A DNA stretch of 64,000 bases from Pectinophora gossypiella (Eukaryota > Arthropoda > Insecta > Lepidoptera > Gelechiidae). The stretch is from the NCBI RefSeq assembly GCF_024362695.1, contig NC_065408.1, positions 6,758,001 to 6,822,000 of the forward strand, read 5' to 3'. A program made the position numbers and the translations under genes. Under the pieces are notes generated by a model. The model was not told the DNA's origin. It worked only from the letters and a program-made list of their open reading frames with translations, and did no database searches. Every line of letters begins with the position of its first letter. The first letter of the stretch is position 1. Positions 21,547-33,000 of this stretch are shown here, one piece after another.

Positions 21547-21644
21547 TAACTCAGGTGCAAGTCTGATACCGGGGATTGGACCTGTCTGAGAAGCAAACCA
21601 GTGTCACAGGACCACAAGTGGCTTACCTGCTATAATCAGCCCGC

Positions 21645-21790
21645 ATCATCCCACTGTTAGGCATAGGCATCCTCCATTTTGTACCACCCTTTCCGGTCCT
21701 GCGCTCCACCGCAACACAACTTTCACGCCGTTGCAACGATGTTATCCTACCACCGATTCGCTTGTCTACCCACTGACCAGCTAACCAGCA
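21645..21790 (-). pseudogene. LINE C-terminal fragment
   Basis: On the minus strand one frame reads AQDRKGWYKMEDAYA, a stop, then QWDDAG and a stop. This is the pattern of a non-LTR element C-terminus followed by its end. The internal stop marks it as dead. LINE-p lies directly beside it at 21801. Confidence 0.65.
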
Positions 21791-21800
21791 TTTCTTGCAA

Positions 21801-21930
21801 TTGTGAGAAGCTGCAGTAGTTTTAGGCGGATGAGACGTTCGTTACGTAAAAAAATGTCGATTTCAAATATTACTACATTATACTATATTATATAATAACT
21901 TTATTATACTGAATAAAGATATTTATAATT
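21801..21930 (+). mobile_element. LINE-p 3' end
   Basis: gtgagaagctgcagtagttt ... gagacgttcgttacgtaaaa ... actgaataaagatattta. Its tail ends at the AATAAA signal. Confidence 0.75.
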
Positions 21931-22319
21931 TTGACCTTTTCCCTTCCATTTTACCTACTACATTTTACTATAAACAGTATAAAACGGCCTAGAAAACGTC
22001 AGTAATATGGTAACGAACGTCCTGAAAGTAAAATGAATGTCTGCATTTTTCTTTTAATAAAATTAGCCACGTCTGGCACAGTCGTTTCCCCATTCATTAA
22101 CGCCACGCCACTGAACCCAACCAACACAAATAAATTAAATGACGCGAAAAATTCGGGTCTTTGAGGACGATCGCTTCAAGATCATAACTCATCGACATCG
22201 GTTAAGTCATAATGGGCAAATGCGTTTCGGATGCGCTTATAATCGGGTTCCGCAAGTTTTGTACATGTTAATAGTTGTACTGTTTATTTAAACATATTAG
22301 TAAGTACCATCATTTAAGA
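21931..22319. other. Unique sequence, nothing recognised
   Basis: No gene or shared repeat seen. Confidence 0.5.
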
Positions 22320-22412
22320 GCCAGAGTAGTCAATTACAAAGTCATACTAGGACTCCTGTCCTCCGCCTCTGAATAGTACTGACAGCTACAGCTGCCCTGT
22401 TCCAGGTTAGTA
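22320..22412 (-). repeat. Interspersed repeat family U, copy 2
   Basis: actaggactcctgtcctccg cc ... gtactgacag is the reverse complement of 2210-2300. Confidence 0.65.
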
Positions 22413-22479
22413 AGTACATTTAGGATTATTATGTTCAGCGCTTTTAGCCTACTCCTCTCTGGGCTGCTCCTCTCTATCG

Positions 22480-22665
22480 TACTTACACATGATCACGCCT
22501 ATTTCCCGTTGGTGTAGGTGGAGGCCACGGAATTCCACTTACTACGAGCCTGACACACCTGACTTTCGCTTCCTCCACTCTCATCAAAGATTTAATACAT
22601 GCTCACCAGTTTAGAGTACTCTCGACCAGGTGTTTCTTTGAAACATCCTGGATGTGATCGCGGTA
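22480..22665 (-). pseudogene. LINE-f 3' tail
   Basis: The plus strand shows cctatttcccgttggtgtag gtgg ... gaattccacttactacgagc and the downstream gagtactctc block. The coding frame is broken. Confidence 0.65.
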
Positions 22666-22700
22666 TGTACGCGCGGTACTAAAACCTATTCTTATCAGCC

Positions 22701-22850
22701 AGACAGTCATAAGCAATATCATGTACCCACTTTAGAACCCTGTCGCACTACCATATTTGACATTTAATGAGACTAACGGTTTAATTTTTCAAAAAATGTA
22801 ATGTGACATGGTTTCAAAGTGTATACATATTAGTACTCGTGATCGTACAC
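22701..22850. mobile_element. MITE family AA, copy 1
   Basis: Reverse orientation relative to 53913-54066. Ends acagtcataagc and gtactcgtgatcgtaca are inverted matches. Shared core: gtacccactttagaaccctg tcgcac. Confidence 0.7.
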
Positions 22851-23707
22851 ATGTTATATCATTTTTTGAATGAGTTTAATCTCACTCCCTTATTATGCAA
22901 ATCTATCACGACAAAATAAAAAGGACTTTAGTAACATGGCATTGACCCAGTAAAGAGGGTTCTCTATCATTTCGGCTGTAGATCTCCAAAAACAGTGGCT
23001 TGATGTCACCGGGTCTTCCATTAGGCTCGTCAGTAGGATAAATCGGCAACCTGTTGCAACAAGCGTGTGACCCCCTTCTGACGTCATGCAAATCTTTCCG
23101 TTTGCTTCCGAGGAAGTCGTGTTTTATATTTAAATAAAGAATTGATGGTATGTAAGTAAGTGAAAAGAACATGAAGGAGAAATGAATAGCGAATTGATTG
23201 AGTGACTTGTTGTTTGCTCACAGTATGTTTTAAAGATTTTGGGGAACGTATAGCAAGATGATAATAAGTTTTGAAATGAGAACTTTTCATTGTGTTTATG
23301 AACGCAATTCTTCTATTTCACGAAATTCTTCTAGTGCCCATCGAGACTAATAATGACAGCGGCTTGATAGTAAAGTATTTTTCTCGTAAAAAAATATTTC
23401 TCGTAAAATAACTACGTAAACTTAACGAATTATTAAAACGGAGACGCGAGCCGTAGCACATGTTAAAATACTCGTAATCTGCCTGCCGTTAATTTCTTGT
23501 TTCAACGTTGAACTTTAACAGCCCTTTATAATGAAAAATGCAACGTTTCATTGCAATTCCATAAAGCATTTTAACTACGACTTCCAATTTTAAAATAAAC
23601 AGAAATGTTAGTTTATGCTTGATGTAAAATTTTGTTTAAGAAAAATAACGTAAGTAGTACAACGCCGGTCGCACCACCAACAATATGTGTGCAGTTGTAT
23701 AAACACT
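22851..23707. other. Unique sequence, nothing recognised
   Basis: Minus-strand frames up to 88 codons lack domains. No gene or repeat seen. Confidence 0.45.
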
Positions 23708-24035
23708 AACGACCTCCGTGGTCCAGTGGTTGAGCGTTGGGCCCACGATCCGGAGGTCCTGGGTTCGATTCCCAGTGGGGACATATCACAAAAATTACTT
23801 TGTGGTCCCTAGTTTGGTTAGGACATTACGGGCTGATCACCTGATTGTCCGAAAGAAAGAAGATCCGTGCTTCGGATGGCACGGTAAACCGTTGCTCCCC
23901 GTTACTACTTACTGATGTAAGTACCTAAGTAGTCGTTACATGAGCCATGTCAGGGGCCTTTGGCGGCTCAATAGTAACCCTGACACCAGGACTGATGGGG
24001 TTGGTACTTCACATCAGAACCCACACGATAGAACG
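23708..24035 (+). mobile_element. SINE-1, full length
   Basis: tRNA-like head with A box tggtccagtggttgagcg (from 23719) and B box gggttcgattccc (from 23761), the internal RNA polymerase III promoter of tRNA-derived SINEs. The body follows (ctgatcacctgattgtccga, gatccgtgcttcgg) and the 3' end ccacacgatagaacg. No clear TSD. It depends on a LINE for movement. Confidence 0.9.
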
Positions 24036-24082
24036 ATATTTATAATATAAAATATAAAAGATATTTCGAAACAACAGTGTTG

Positions 24083-24149
24083 AAATATCGGGAGTCTCAT
24101 ATCCCCATTTAAACGCGGTAAGAACCCGTTACTATGTGCTTTAATTATG
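24083..24149 (+). repeat. Single arm of the 62-kb palindromic repeat
   Basis: aatatcgggagtctcatatc ... aaacgcggtaagaacccgtt is nearly identical to 62019-62083. Here it occurs once, so the unit is a dispersed repeat that became a palindrome only at 62 kb. Confidence 0.8.
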
Positions 24150-25344
24150 CTAGGAGGTTGGTAATATAACGTCCTTACTTACTTTGTAAGGAGAATTTTG
24201 TACTGTGTCTATGAACGCAGTTCTAGTTCACGATAACCTTCAGATTTTCACCATCTACACTAATAGGGACTACTCGGGATACAAGCAGATGTTTTTTTTT
24301 TTTCACCTCCAGATCAGCACAGAATTACCCCATTGAATACATTTTCCTCCCAAATTAGATTAAGTCTTCAGGTACGTACATATTTTTGTTTTAACAAGAT
24401 CTACAAATAACTATTTGGCTTTAGATCCCACAAAATATTTTCCTTGCGAAAGGTAAGATCATTATTTTCCGGCTTTCTTTTTATCAGGTTACTAAACAAA
24501 GAAAATATGAGGTTTACTATTAACGTTTTTATTTTTATAGAAAAAACATCCGTCTAAAGTTTATTACGGTGTTGTTCAATGCTTTGCGACATAGATAGGC
24601 GAAAGTAATGATCGGTAAACTCCCAAACGAAAAACTCTGTAGAAATTTAAAACAACGAAATCTTCATGAGGTCTACCATTATATTTTTAGGCTTACACAG
24701 TCGACTACAAAACCTTTATAAATGTTTATGACAAAAGCCTTTTAAAGTATTTATAATAAAAAGATAATTGATAATTTAAGCATTCAGGAGGTACATAAAA
24801 AGCGCTTTTCCTTATGAGGAGTTTGTATAGCATCATAGAAAGTATTTATAAGATGATTTATTTAGAAAGCATCTTCCTACAAAAGGGATTGTTGTTCCAT
24901 ACAATAAAAATTGAAAGAAAGTATTCACTGTCTTACAAAAGCATTTTTCGGCTTCATCGTCGCTCCATATTTTTATCCGCTTAAATTGAAATTTCCTATT
25001 TATTTGACATTACTTATTTAACAACAAAAGGGAAAAGAAATAGGAGAGAACAAAGCACTGGAATTAAAGAACCTTATTCTCGACATAAAGGGGAGGTAGG
25101 AGCTATCGAAAACATCGAATAATACTTATTACGACGGATCGGTCACAATGGAAAGTAGGCCGCTTTTACACCGGCGTTTATTTAAGTATTGCGAATTATG
25201 TATTTACCTTAGACATATACATATATACAAACGAACACCTATTAATAAGCTGCCTTTAGAAAGAATAAAGTCAACGTAAATTATAGATATAAATTTAAAA
25301 CAACCCTCTAAAAATGTTATATTATCCAATCTTCCTTCTCTTCT
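24150..25344. other. Unique AT-rich sequence, nothing recognised
   Basis: No gene, RNA or shared repeat seen. Confidence 0.5.
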
Positions 25345-25465
25345 ACCGACCCGACAGAATTAAGTTGACAGCACACGTCAAACGGGTTACATACTAGCGA
25401 GATACCTAGGTAGGTGTCTCATATAGGTATGAGCTATTCATTCATTCGCTCATTCATTTTAAAAT
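25345..25465 (+). mobile_element. MITE family J, partial copy 1
   Basis: ccgacagaattaagttgaca gcacacgtcaaacggg ... agcgagatacct matches 40405-40500. Both ends are missing. Confidence 0.7.
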
Positions 25466-25485
25466 AAGCAGTAGTCAATCAAAAT

Positions 25486-25580
25486 GTCCTCATCGCGGGC
25501 CGAATCACCTGATGCATCCTGTCCATAAAAGTACGATGATTCCATGCTTCGGAAGGCACGTTAGTCCATGGGTCCCGGAG
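25486..25580 (+). mobile_element. SINE-1/2 body fragment
   Basis: gaatcacctgatgcatcctg tcc ... gattccatgcttcggaaggc acgtta ... gggtcccgg. Confidence 0.65.
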
Positions 25581-26764
25581 TACTAGACTAAAAATGATTG
25601 CTATTACTTATAGAGGTAATATAAGACTACCATTTTGTCGATAGCAAAATTAATAATTGGAAAGACTAAAAATTCTTATAAAAGTAGATAAGTACACTAA
25701 TTCCTATTATAATCTTCACGGACTAGAGGAGTGTTATAGGGCGTAACGCAACCGCAAAAAAGTTTTAAGTCTATGGTTACAGAATAGGTGAGTTTGACGT
25801 GTGCGTTAGTACATCTGCCTGTCTGTATCATTGTACCTTACAAATATATAAATCTTTTTTTAAGAGCATACTCAAACACTTATTTCTTATAAAAACGAAG
25901 GATTCAGGTGATTTCTTTATTCGTCATAAATTAAATTACATTATGCGTATTGAATAAAAGAAATAAAGGAAATGCCTCACTGAAAATCCCGTAAGTTACT
26001 TCCAATTAGGTGTGAAATGTCAGTACAGTACAAGATTATTCTCGTCATATGAGTGCAAGGAATAGCTAACAAGCTCTTTTGAAATCCCTCTTTACTGTCT
26101 ACTAGAGTCAAAGAACCAGGTGTTCTGTACATAATGGTATTCTGTTTATGACTGGATGTTCCAGGGTGTAAAAGCTTGGGGGAAAGAATATCGGTAAAGC
26201 CTTTGTCGCCTCTGCGCCTAATTGGCGTACGGGAAAATTTCATTATTCGAAAATATTTATAAAAATTATGACCGACTCGGTGATAATTTTAAGATTTGTT
26301 CGTTCAGCTTACTTTATGGAAGAAGAGTTTAGGGGTACATATTTTTTTTTTATTGAAAAAGCAATGGGACGACGAAGATTAAGAATAGTTTTATATCGCC
26401 GGCATTTTTATATTGATACACATATACTTACTTAAGTATTACAAAAGAAAGACTTTTAATATTTAATAAGCTTCTCTAAAATTAATTTAAAAATTTTCCA
26501 ACGAAGTTGTTGAACTCAAAGTTCGTTATATATTTTATGAAATGGCGCAATAGTTTGCACCCTTTCAATTTAGGGCTGGCCAAAGGGCCAGCTAATGAAT
26601 TTTGATGACTTTAATGTAATCCGGCTTAACGAAAGCTGATGGCACTTAAATATTTATTAGTATAACGCCCTTATCCCTTCAGCCACAACAAATCGATATA
26701 GGGAAATATTACATAGAAATATGACTATGAGATTTAGACAGCATAAAATAAGGAATAATACTAC
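25581..26764. other. Unique sequence, nothing recognised
   Basis: A short palindrome gctggccaaagggccagc lies at 26575-26592. No gene seen. Confidence 0.5.
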
Positions 26765-26955
26765 GTGTAGAACGGCAACTCTCCGCTCCCCACCAGCGTC
26801 TGAGCTAGGTTTACCTCATCACCCTTCGGACATAGTTTAGTCTTCAATCGTATGGCGTCAGACGTCACACACACAAATATGCGTGTACGATAGCGTCAAT
26901 GTGTGGTGTCTCTGTAAAACGAGGTTGTTTGTATGAAGTGTCCGGGGTATGCCAA
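26765..26955 (-). mobile_element. Retroposon family CC
   Basis: Reverse complement of 29383-29590: acggcaactctccgctcccc ... gaggtaaacctag on one side and cacttcatacaa ... cacattgacgctatcgtaca on the other. Non-coding. Confidence 0.7.
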
Positions 26956-27121
26956 CAGTATACCTCCGATCTTACTGTTGTGGATCGAGGATTGTCAGTA
27001 ACAGGTTTATGCTCTGGCGCAATCTTCAATACTTAAAGCTTAGCTGATTACCTATTACTACCTAGTACTTAAAGTATACATTATGAATTTAACAGGCTTA
27101 TTTAATAATCAATTACGTGCT

Positions 27122-27290
27122 TTGAAAGGCATGTTAAGCTGTTGGTTGCGGTTACTGATGTAAGTATGTAGCCGTTACAGGAGCCTCATGAGGAGTCTTT
27201 GGCGGCTTCATAATGACTCTCACAATCCGTGTTGCTGAGGGCATACTATACAAAAAGAAGATCAAATACAAATATACTTTGTTGCCCAAA
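27122..27290 (+). mobile_element. SINE-1 variant, head missing
   Basis: aggcatgttaagctgttggt ... gtagccgttacaggagcctc atgaggagtc. Shares both ends, including agaagatcaaatacaaatat, with 28650-28812, so the two form a subfamily or a duplicated piece. Confidence 0.7.
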
Positions 27291-27708
27291 AATGGAAACA
27301 GTCACAATAAACGACTTATCTACAGTGAGAAAAAATAATAATCTTGCTACTTCCTGCATAAAAAATCTTTGACTTACTTTGAGTAACTGGCAGATTCTTA
27401 TCGTTTTCAGATGCAGTAAACTTTTAAAAGCACCAATTTCAAGAAACGTTGTTTACAGATTGTTCCGATTCCCGCGTGAACCAAACAAATATAAAGTACT
27501 TTAGTTCCTAATTCAAATTCAGATACACGATAAATCTAATAATTGATGAACATAGTTTGAATTTCGTTTGTATACGGAAGTGCGATGCTTGCCAATGGAC
27601 ATTGAGAAAATACAAAAGTGAGCATAGAAATAATTCTTTTTTCAAATTACTGATTACATAATTATTAATTATTTTTGGATGGATTTACTTTCTTTTGTAT
27701 TGAGAGAT
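27291..27708. other. Unique sequence, nothing recognised
   Basis: No gene or shared repeat seen. Confidence 0.5.
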
Positions 27709-27828
27709 TGAGTGTGAGAAGCTGCAGTAGTTTTAGGCGGATGAGACGTTCGTTATGTAAAAATTGACGATTCAAAGTGTAACTATGTTACCTACTGAAT
27801 AAAGATATTTTTGAATTTGAATTTATTT
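27709..27828 (+). mobile_element. LINE-p 3' end with TTTGAA tail
   Basis: gtgagaagctgcagtagttt ... gttacctactgaataaagat atttttgaatttgaattt. Confidence 0.8.
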
Positions 27829-28039
27829 GTAATTGCGTCGTTTGTCTTCAAAAAGTAAATTCATTACACTAAAACAATTAAGTATTTCGTATCTAGATAA
27901 TACTTGTTCGGAACTCCTATAATTCATACAAATCCCTTACGCAGATGCTGTTTGAGTCGTAAACAAAATGAAATCGAGAAACAAAAGCCGGTCTTAGACA
28001 TTAGCAAACCTTTTTAATATAGGGGACAGGACAGCTGAA

Positions 28040-28300
28040 GGTAAACTGTACGTCATCGTCGCAAATGACTCTATTTTAAGTCTATGCATGGCATTAATTA
28101 CTTGGCCGGACAAATGAAGAGGGCTGAGGGCTCTTACCTGGTAAAAATAACACAACAGGCTTAAGGTTGGCGGAAGCTTCGCATCATCTGAGAGAATTAT
28201 ATTTGAAAGAATCAATCGACTCTAGTGGGCCTATAGCGATAAGCGCTGAATAAGGAAAAACGTCGGCCACGCCGGCGGGGTCGGTATCTGGACCTGAAGT
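28040..28300 (-). mobile_element. LINE-a, long copy
   Basis: actacttggccggacaaatg has become attacttggccggacaaatg; then gggctgagggctcttacctg, a diverged block, gataagcgctgaataaggaa and cgccggcggggtcggtatct. It follows the order of 11190-11535. Confidence 0.75.
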
Positions 28301-28649
28301 GCTTGTTGTTGAAGTGCTCTTTGGCTAAACTAATAGGGTCGTCTTGACGCGAATGCTCTTTAGCTAAACTAATCGTCTAATTATACGTCTTGGTTTCTCA
28401 TACGTTTACTTAAGATTAGCAAATGGAGATGGTTAAATAATTAATGAGGTTTACTTAGCGATGGTCAAACGGCGCGCTGACCTGTCAGTGTCAAATAGCA
28501 AAACCAAGGATGTCTGCAAATGTAATACATTTTTTTTAGTACGAATTCAGAACTAGATCCCTGTTTCGTGGGGCTGTGGACAAAGTCAAGATAGCCGTAA
28601 GCTAACGTATGATAGGAGACGGCACTGATGGAAGAAGAAAATACGTGAC
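28301..28649. other. Unique, with a small direct repeat
   Basis: gctctttggctaaactaat and gctctttagctaaactaat occur about 43 bp apart (near 28316 and 28358). Nothing else recognised. Confidence 0.5.
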
Positions 28650-28812
28650 TTGAGAGGCATGTTAAGCCGTTGGTTGCAGTTACTACTTACTGATGTAAGT
28701 ATGTAGTCGTTACAGGAGCCTCATAAGGAGTCTTTGACGGCTCAATAATGACTCTCACAACCCGTGTTGCTGAGGGCATACTATATTGAAAGAAGATCAA
28801 ATACAAATATAC
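28650..28812 (+). mobile_element. SINE-1 variant, head missing
   Basis: aggcatgttaagccgttggt ... ctcataaggagtctttgacg gctc ... agaagatcaaatacaaatat. Pair of 27122-27290. Confidence 0.7.
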
Positions 28813-28835
28813 TTAAACGGAACCTCAATATGCCT

Positions 28836-29060
28836 CTATGCCTGCCTCTTATTCTTATTCTTCTTATTCTTAAAATATTCCACCGCCGAATATAAAACCC
28901 ATATACCTACATACATACATGATGAATATTTCCCATTGGGATAGGCAGACACCACGAAATTCCACTTACTACGATCCTGACATCTCCTTCCCTTCCTACT
29001 CTCATCAAAGACTTCACGCATGTTCGCAGGTTAAGAGTACTCTTGAAAATCCAAATAACA
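28836..29060 (-). pseudogene. LINE-f C-terminal tail
   Basis: The minus strand keeps one readable end: VFDESRKGRRCQDRSKWNFVV, then SAYPNGK. This is a C-terminal motif seen in lepidopteran non-LTR elements. The upstream coding part is lost. Confidence 0.7.
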
Positions 29061-29218
29061 GACTCAAAATACACACACATAACATGCCTACTCATCAACA
29101 ACAAACGACTAACCCTCCACAACAGTTCACTAGAAAGCAAAAAAGTAAAACTCCAGAGGTAGTTTACGTCAGGATCGTTACATTCGCGACTGACAAATGA
29201 ATATTTAGCGGTGTAGCA

Positions 29219-29592
29219 GGTGCCGTCAGTTTATGACTCGGCCGGCCTCTGGCGACACATAAATCAGTCCATCCAACCTACTACTCCGAATTCTCCTCGT
29301 CAGCTTTCCGCTACACATAAGATTTTGGAGAAATTGTATGTGCACCAGTGTACAGGGTGGACAGATACGCTGCTAATAAATTGCAGCATACCCCCGACAC
29401 TTCATACAAAAAGCCTTGTTTTACACAGGCACTACACATTGACGTTATCGTACACGCGCATCTGTGTGCGTGACGGACGTCTAACGCCCATATTATTGAA
29501 GACTAAAGTGAGACCGAGGGAGGAGGTAAACCTAGCTCAGGCGCTGGTGGTGAGCGTAGAGTTGCAGCCCTATAGTATTATTCCTCCATAAC
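29219..29592 (+). mobile_element. Retroposon family CC, longest copy
   Basis: 29383-29590 pairs with 26765-26955 in reverse (cacttcatacaaaaagcctt, cacattgacgttatcgtaca, gaggtaaacctagctcaggc). The stretch before it is probably more of the same element, but no second copy supports that part. Confidence 0.6.
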
Positions 29593-29674
29593 TATGCTCC
29601 TGATTTACTCCTAGAGCCATGGTACGCAGTTGAAAGATCGCTTATTGACTCTTTGATGTCACAGGTGTCAATCC

Positions 29675-30005
29675 CACCAATGATTTTCGTATGTTTTCGA
29701 ATTCATGTTTAGATTATAAACGGTTATCGCGAGCTCAGCGGTGAAGGGAAACGTCGTGAGGAAACGCACATACCTACCAGTGGAATGCGATTCGAAGGTG
29801 TATGACCTAACCTGTATTAGGCTGGTTTTCCCTTTGCGTATTGAAAGGTTAGACAGGCAATCGCATCTGGGTGTTGGCCCCTGATATATTCCTACCGGAA
29901 TCATTCCGGGAAACTGGAGTTTGTATGAAACTTCCGAGATTTCTGTCTTAACCAGAACACTGGGCACTAAATTCACGGCCCCAAGTCACAACCGGTAGTT
30001 AGCCA
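29675..30005 (+). mobile_element. SINE-4, diverged
   Basis: aaacgtcgtgaggaaacgca ... taggctggttttccctttgc ... ggttagacaggcaatcgc follows the SINE-4 body order seen in reverse at 51945-52265. Confidence 0.65.
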
Positions 30006-30320
30006 TAACTCTTTAAAAAAAAATGTTCATAGCAGGTTCACTAGGAACCACTTATCAAAAGCAATAATATATGTTTGCATGCATGTTTTTATTTTCCCCA
30101 AAATGCCAAATAAATATACTAGCTGATGTAATATGCACGTGTATATATGAACATACCTACAAGCAGACGTAGGTAAACTGATCTCGAGCACGAAGCAGGT
30201 AGCAAAAGCGTAGGACAAACCACTAAAAGAACACGTTACTTTCTGAGACACATCAAGACAGTTAGGGATGTGACGGTTTATTCTTTCTATCGAAACTTTG
30301 GAGCCATATGGATGATTTTA
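30006..30320. other. Unique sequence, nothing recognised
   Basis: No gene or shared repeat seen. Confidence 0.5.
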
Positions 30321-30575
30321 CATAACATAACAGGCTATATACGTCCCATACGCTGCTCCACTACGGGTTGGTGGAGATGTTTTGCGGCTAATAGCCGAGA
30401 CCAACGGCTTAATGTACCTTCCGAAGCACGGAATCATCTTCCTTTTACGGATAATCAGGTGACTCAAGCCTCCAAAGTCCTTACCAAACGAAGTACAATC
30501 TCACGAAGTGATTTCGACAATGTCTCCATCGGGAATAGAATCCGTACTTCCAGATTCCACAAGACCCCTGGGGCT
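30321..30575 (-). mobile_element. SINE-2, nearly full length, head degraded
   Basis: From the ataacataacaggctatata cgtccca end through gcggctaatagccgagacca and gaagcacggaatcatcttcc to a tRNA-like head that no longer has a good B box. Confidence 0.8.
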
Positions 30576-30689
30576 GTTGGATAATTTTACCTGACCTTTA
30601 ATGTAAAACATAATCAAATGTGTTTATTTGCATCTGTACTTTAAGTATGACTATTTAGAAAGCGGCCAAAAAACTGTTTAGTAGTTTTT

Positions 30690-30783
30690 GTGTGAAAGAA
30701 TGCCATGTACTTAATTAAGAGTCTTTTTGTAATTATTTCTTTTTAATTTGGTGCAATAAAGTGTATTTGTATTGTATTGTATA
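30690..30783 (+). mobile_element. Retroposon 3' end with TTGTA tail
   Basis: ttggtgcaataaagtgtatt tgtattgtattgtat: AATAAA followed by a five-base tail repeat. The upstream element is not identified. Confidence 0.55.
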
Positions 30784-30867
30784 GAAAATGAGCCCCTCTA
30801 TGTTATTTTTCATTTTGAACGTGAACCTCTGGGCCACCTAATATTATTAATATCATATATAATACTA

Positions 30868-30940
30868 AGTACCCCCTCCGGTTGATTGAGGGAAGGCCTG
30901 TGCCCAGCAGTGGGACGTATATAGGCTGTTAAAAAAAATA
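30868..30940 (+). mobile_element. SINE-2 3' end fragment
   Basis: cctccggttgattgagggaa ggcctgtgcccagcagtggg acgtatataggctgt, then an A/T-rich tail. Confidence 0.85.
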
Positions 30941-30994
30941 ATAATACTAAGTAGAATATTGAGGAGGATGTTTAATATGGGTTGTAACTAATTG

Positions 30995-31182
30995 TAAGCT
31001 TAATATCCCCAACTCATCACCCTAGCGTCAGGGTTATCTCTGAGCCGCTAAAGGCCCATGATAATGGCTTTTGTAACGTCTACATAATATATAAATTCAA
31101 CATAGCCGGAATCGCCTACTTAACGTGCTCTCTGAACCACGGATCATCATACTTTCGGACAATCGAGTGTTCAGCCTGCAAT
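30995..31182 (-). mobile_element. SINE-1, degraded
   Basis: caactcatcaccctagcgtc agggttatctctgagccgct ... cttaacgtgctctctgaacc acggatcatcatactttcgg. Head absent. Confidence 0.65.
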
Positions 31183-31235
31183 ATCAATGTGTTTCTTTTC
31201 TTCTTTTTTAAAGAAAGTTTAATTTAAAATATTTA

Positions 31236-31316
31236 CAGGGTGTTAGTGACACCCTACCGAATACTGAGGGGATGAATTGACTCATGATTCTGAGTTAATA
31301 TCAAGCGGCATTGTCT
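31236..31316. mobile_element. MITE family K, left part
   Basis: acagggtgttagtgacaccc ... gaatactgaggggatgaatt ... tctgagttaatatcaag. Its right half is not seen; a LINE-a insertion and a CpG-rich tract follow. Confidence 0.75.
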
Positions 31317-31376
31317 TTTCTTTGACGTGACTTATTGTAGATTTGCCGCAGATGGCATTAACTACTTGGCCGGACA
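31317..31376 (-). mobile_element. 60-bp LINE-a insertion with 14-bp TSD
   Basis: aagcggcattgtct stands at 31303-31316 and 31377-31390. Between them lies only the last part of LINE-a, ending in a short A run on the minus strand. This shows that LINE-a moves by target-primed reverse transcription and where its 3' end is. Confidence 0.85.
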
Positions 31377-31390
31377 AAGCGGCATTGTCT

Positions 31391-31600
31391 GTGTATATCT
31401 AGCAACTGAGGCTTTATCGACAATGCGTGTCGCCTCACTAGTAAGGCGGGGCGGGTAACGGGCGGACGATTAGCCGCGGTGTTTCTGCGGCCGCCGCCGC
31501 CTTCAAATAGAAAATAAAGGCGCCGTGACACGGGCGGCGAGCTGCGTTCACATGTAAAACTATTTGCTACTTGTCAGTCAAGTTGGATTATTTATTTATT
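31391..31600. other. CpG-rich unique tract
   Basis: aaggcggggcgggtaacggg ... gcggccgccgccgccttc ... gggcggcgagctgcg stands out in AT-rich surroundings and matches no repeat in the window. It could be a promoter-proximal or conserved non-coding region. No reading frame or clear start site is visible. Confidence 0.35.
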
Positions 31601-32754
31601 TAAATTACGCCATATGTAATGTCAACACAATTACATCGTTATACATGAAAAGGGTTTGTCTCGACCGTAGAATACATATAGCAGGCAACTCAGTGGAAGG
31701 CTAAACAGATAGCCTTGTTAAAAAAAATAACAATAACTAAGAAAATAAGAAAATTTGTTGAAGTGACAATAATTTAGACAAGTCTACTGAATGAATTTCG
31801 TTTAGGTATGTTGACGAAATCAGAATTATTACGTCTATTATTAGACGTAGTACAAAGAACGTTTCAGTTTAGTGATTTAACAAAATCTAAAAAAGTAAAA
31901 TAAGTTGTGCGGTCAGGGAGCTTATTTTTATTAATAGCAACAAATTCGTTCATATAACATGGTATTTGATAACCGGTCTTTCCTGTTACAATATTTTTGA
32001 GTGTAATGTTTAACACTATAAAACATTTCTCGATGACCATTTTATTGATATTACAATATCACGTAATTAATCCGCGAAGCTAAGTATTTAATATGTAGTA
32101 TGAAACTAGGATACAAAATCTTTTTTTCATTTAACTACTATTAGGCAAGTTTGTTGGTCAAACGCAAACCATTTTTAAAAACGACTGCCCATCAGTCTTT
32201 TAAGTTTAGTTTACGTTTAAGTTTTCCGTCGCGTCCACAAATTAGGAATCATCCGATCCGAAGACGATTTTTGTTAGGTTATTTAGTTCAAGTAGCTAAT
32301 AATTCAAGTAACTTAGCCCAAAACTACTCGCCGGTCTAAACGAGCTTAGTGTTGTCCATAGACGATACAAGTTAAACGCGCGGCCGTCCGGTCGGACGTG
32401 ACCGTTTTACGTATTTATGCAGATGTGTCACCCCCCTCCCCCTATGTCCTGAGAAGAATTCAACTAACGTTCTCCGGACACTTATTATTGCCCCGGAGAA
32501 AGCCCAGGCTTAAATATCTGATGTTGCTTGCGTTTATAGCCAGATTACTGCCGAATCAGAGGTCACGGTCGGATTCTGTTCTTCTAATAGCGAATAAGAA
32601 ATTGTTTGCCCCGGGGGCTCTGGGGAATAAGTTTAGTAAATAAACTGGGGCTTTTGTTCGATATTAAAAAAAAAACAATACATGAAATGTAAACAGGACG
32701 ATGCGCGATGTCATATACTTACCAGGATAATTAACCATCATATAAGTTTCCGAC
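31601..32754. other. Unique sequence, nothing recognised
   Basis: Two short frames (62 and 81 codons) on the plus strand near 32151-32643 show no domain. A GC patch (cgcgcggccgtccggtcgga) lies near 32380. Confidence 0.4.
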
Positions 32755-32790
32755 CAAGTAGCCAATCTACGATAAGTCACGTCAAACTAT
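32755..32790 (+). mobile_element. LINE-a 3' end, very short
   Basis: aagtagccaatctacgataa gtcacgtcaaa; a deletion joins two parts of the end. Confidence 0.5.
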
Positions 32791-32852
32791 ATACAAGCAT
32801 TTCTATTTTTGTATAATTTAACGGTTTATTGAATTATTACAGACTGACTTTA

Positions 32853-33000
32853 CAGGCTTGAATCAGCTGATTTTCTGAAAAAAATAAGATGATTCCGAGC
32901 ATCGGAAGTCACGTTAAGCCGTTGGTCCCGGCTATGAGCCGCAAAAACACCTCCACCAACCCAGTACACGCAGTGGAGCAGTACATAGGCTCTTATGTTG
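32853..33000 (+). mobile_element. SINE-2, head missing
   Basis: aagatgattccgagcatcgg aagtcacgttaagccgttgg tcccggctatgagccgcaaa ... gtggagcag. Confidence 0.75.

Noticed and set aside
23708..23780. tRNA gene
   Set aside because: A and B boxes are present but the sequence continues into the SINE-1 body, and the cloverleaf is not complete. The same applies to the heads at 55589, 57032, 63799, 38767-39061 and 60834.
29219..29592. 123-codon frame as a gene
   Set aside because: Much of it lies in the CC repeat, which also occurs inverted at 26765; non-coding retroposon sequence.
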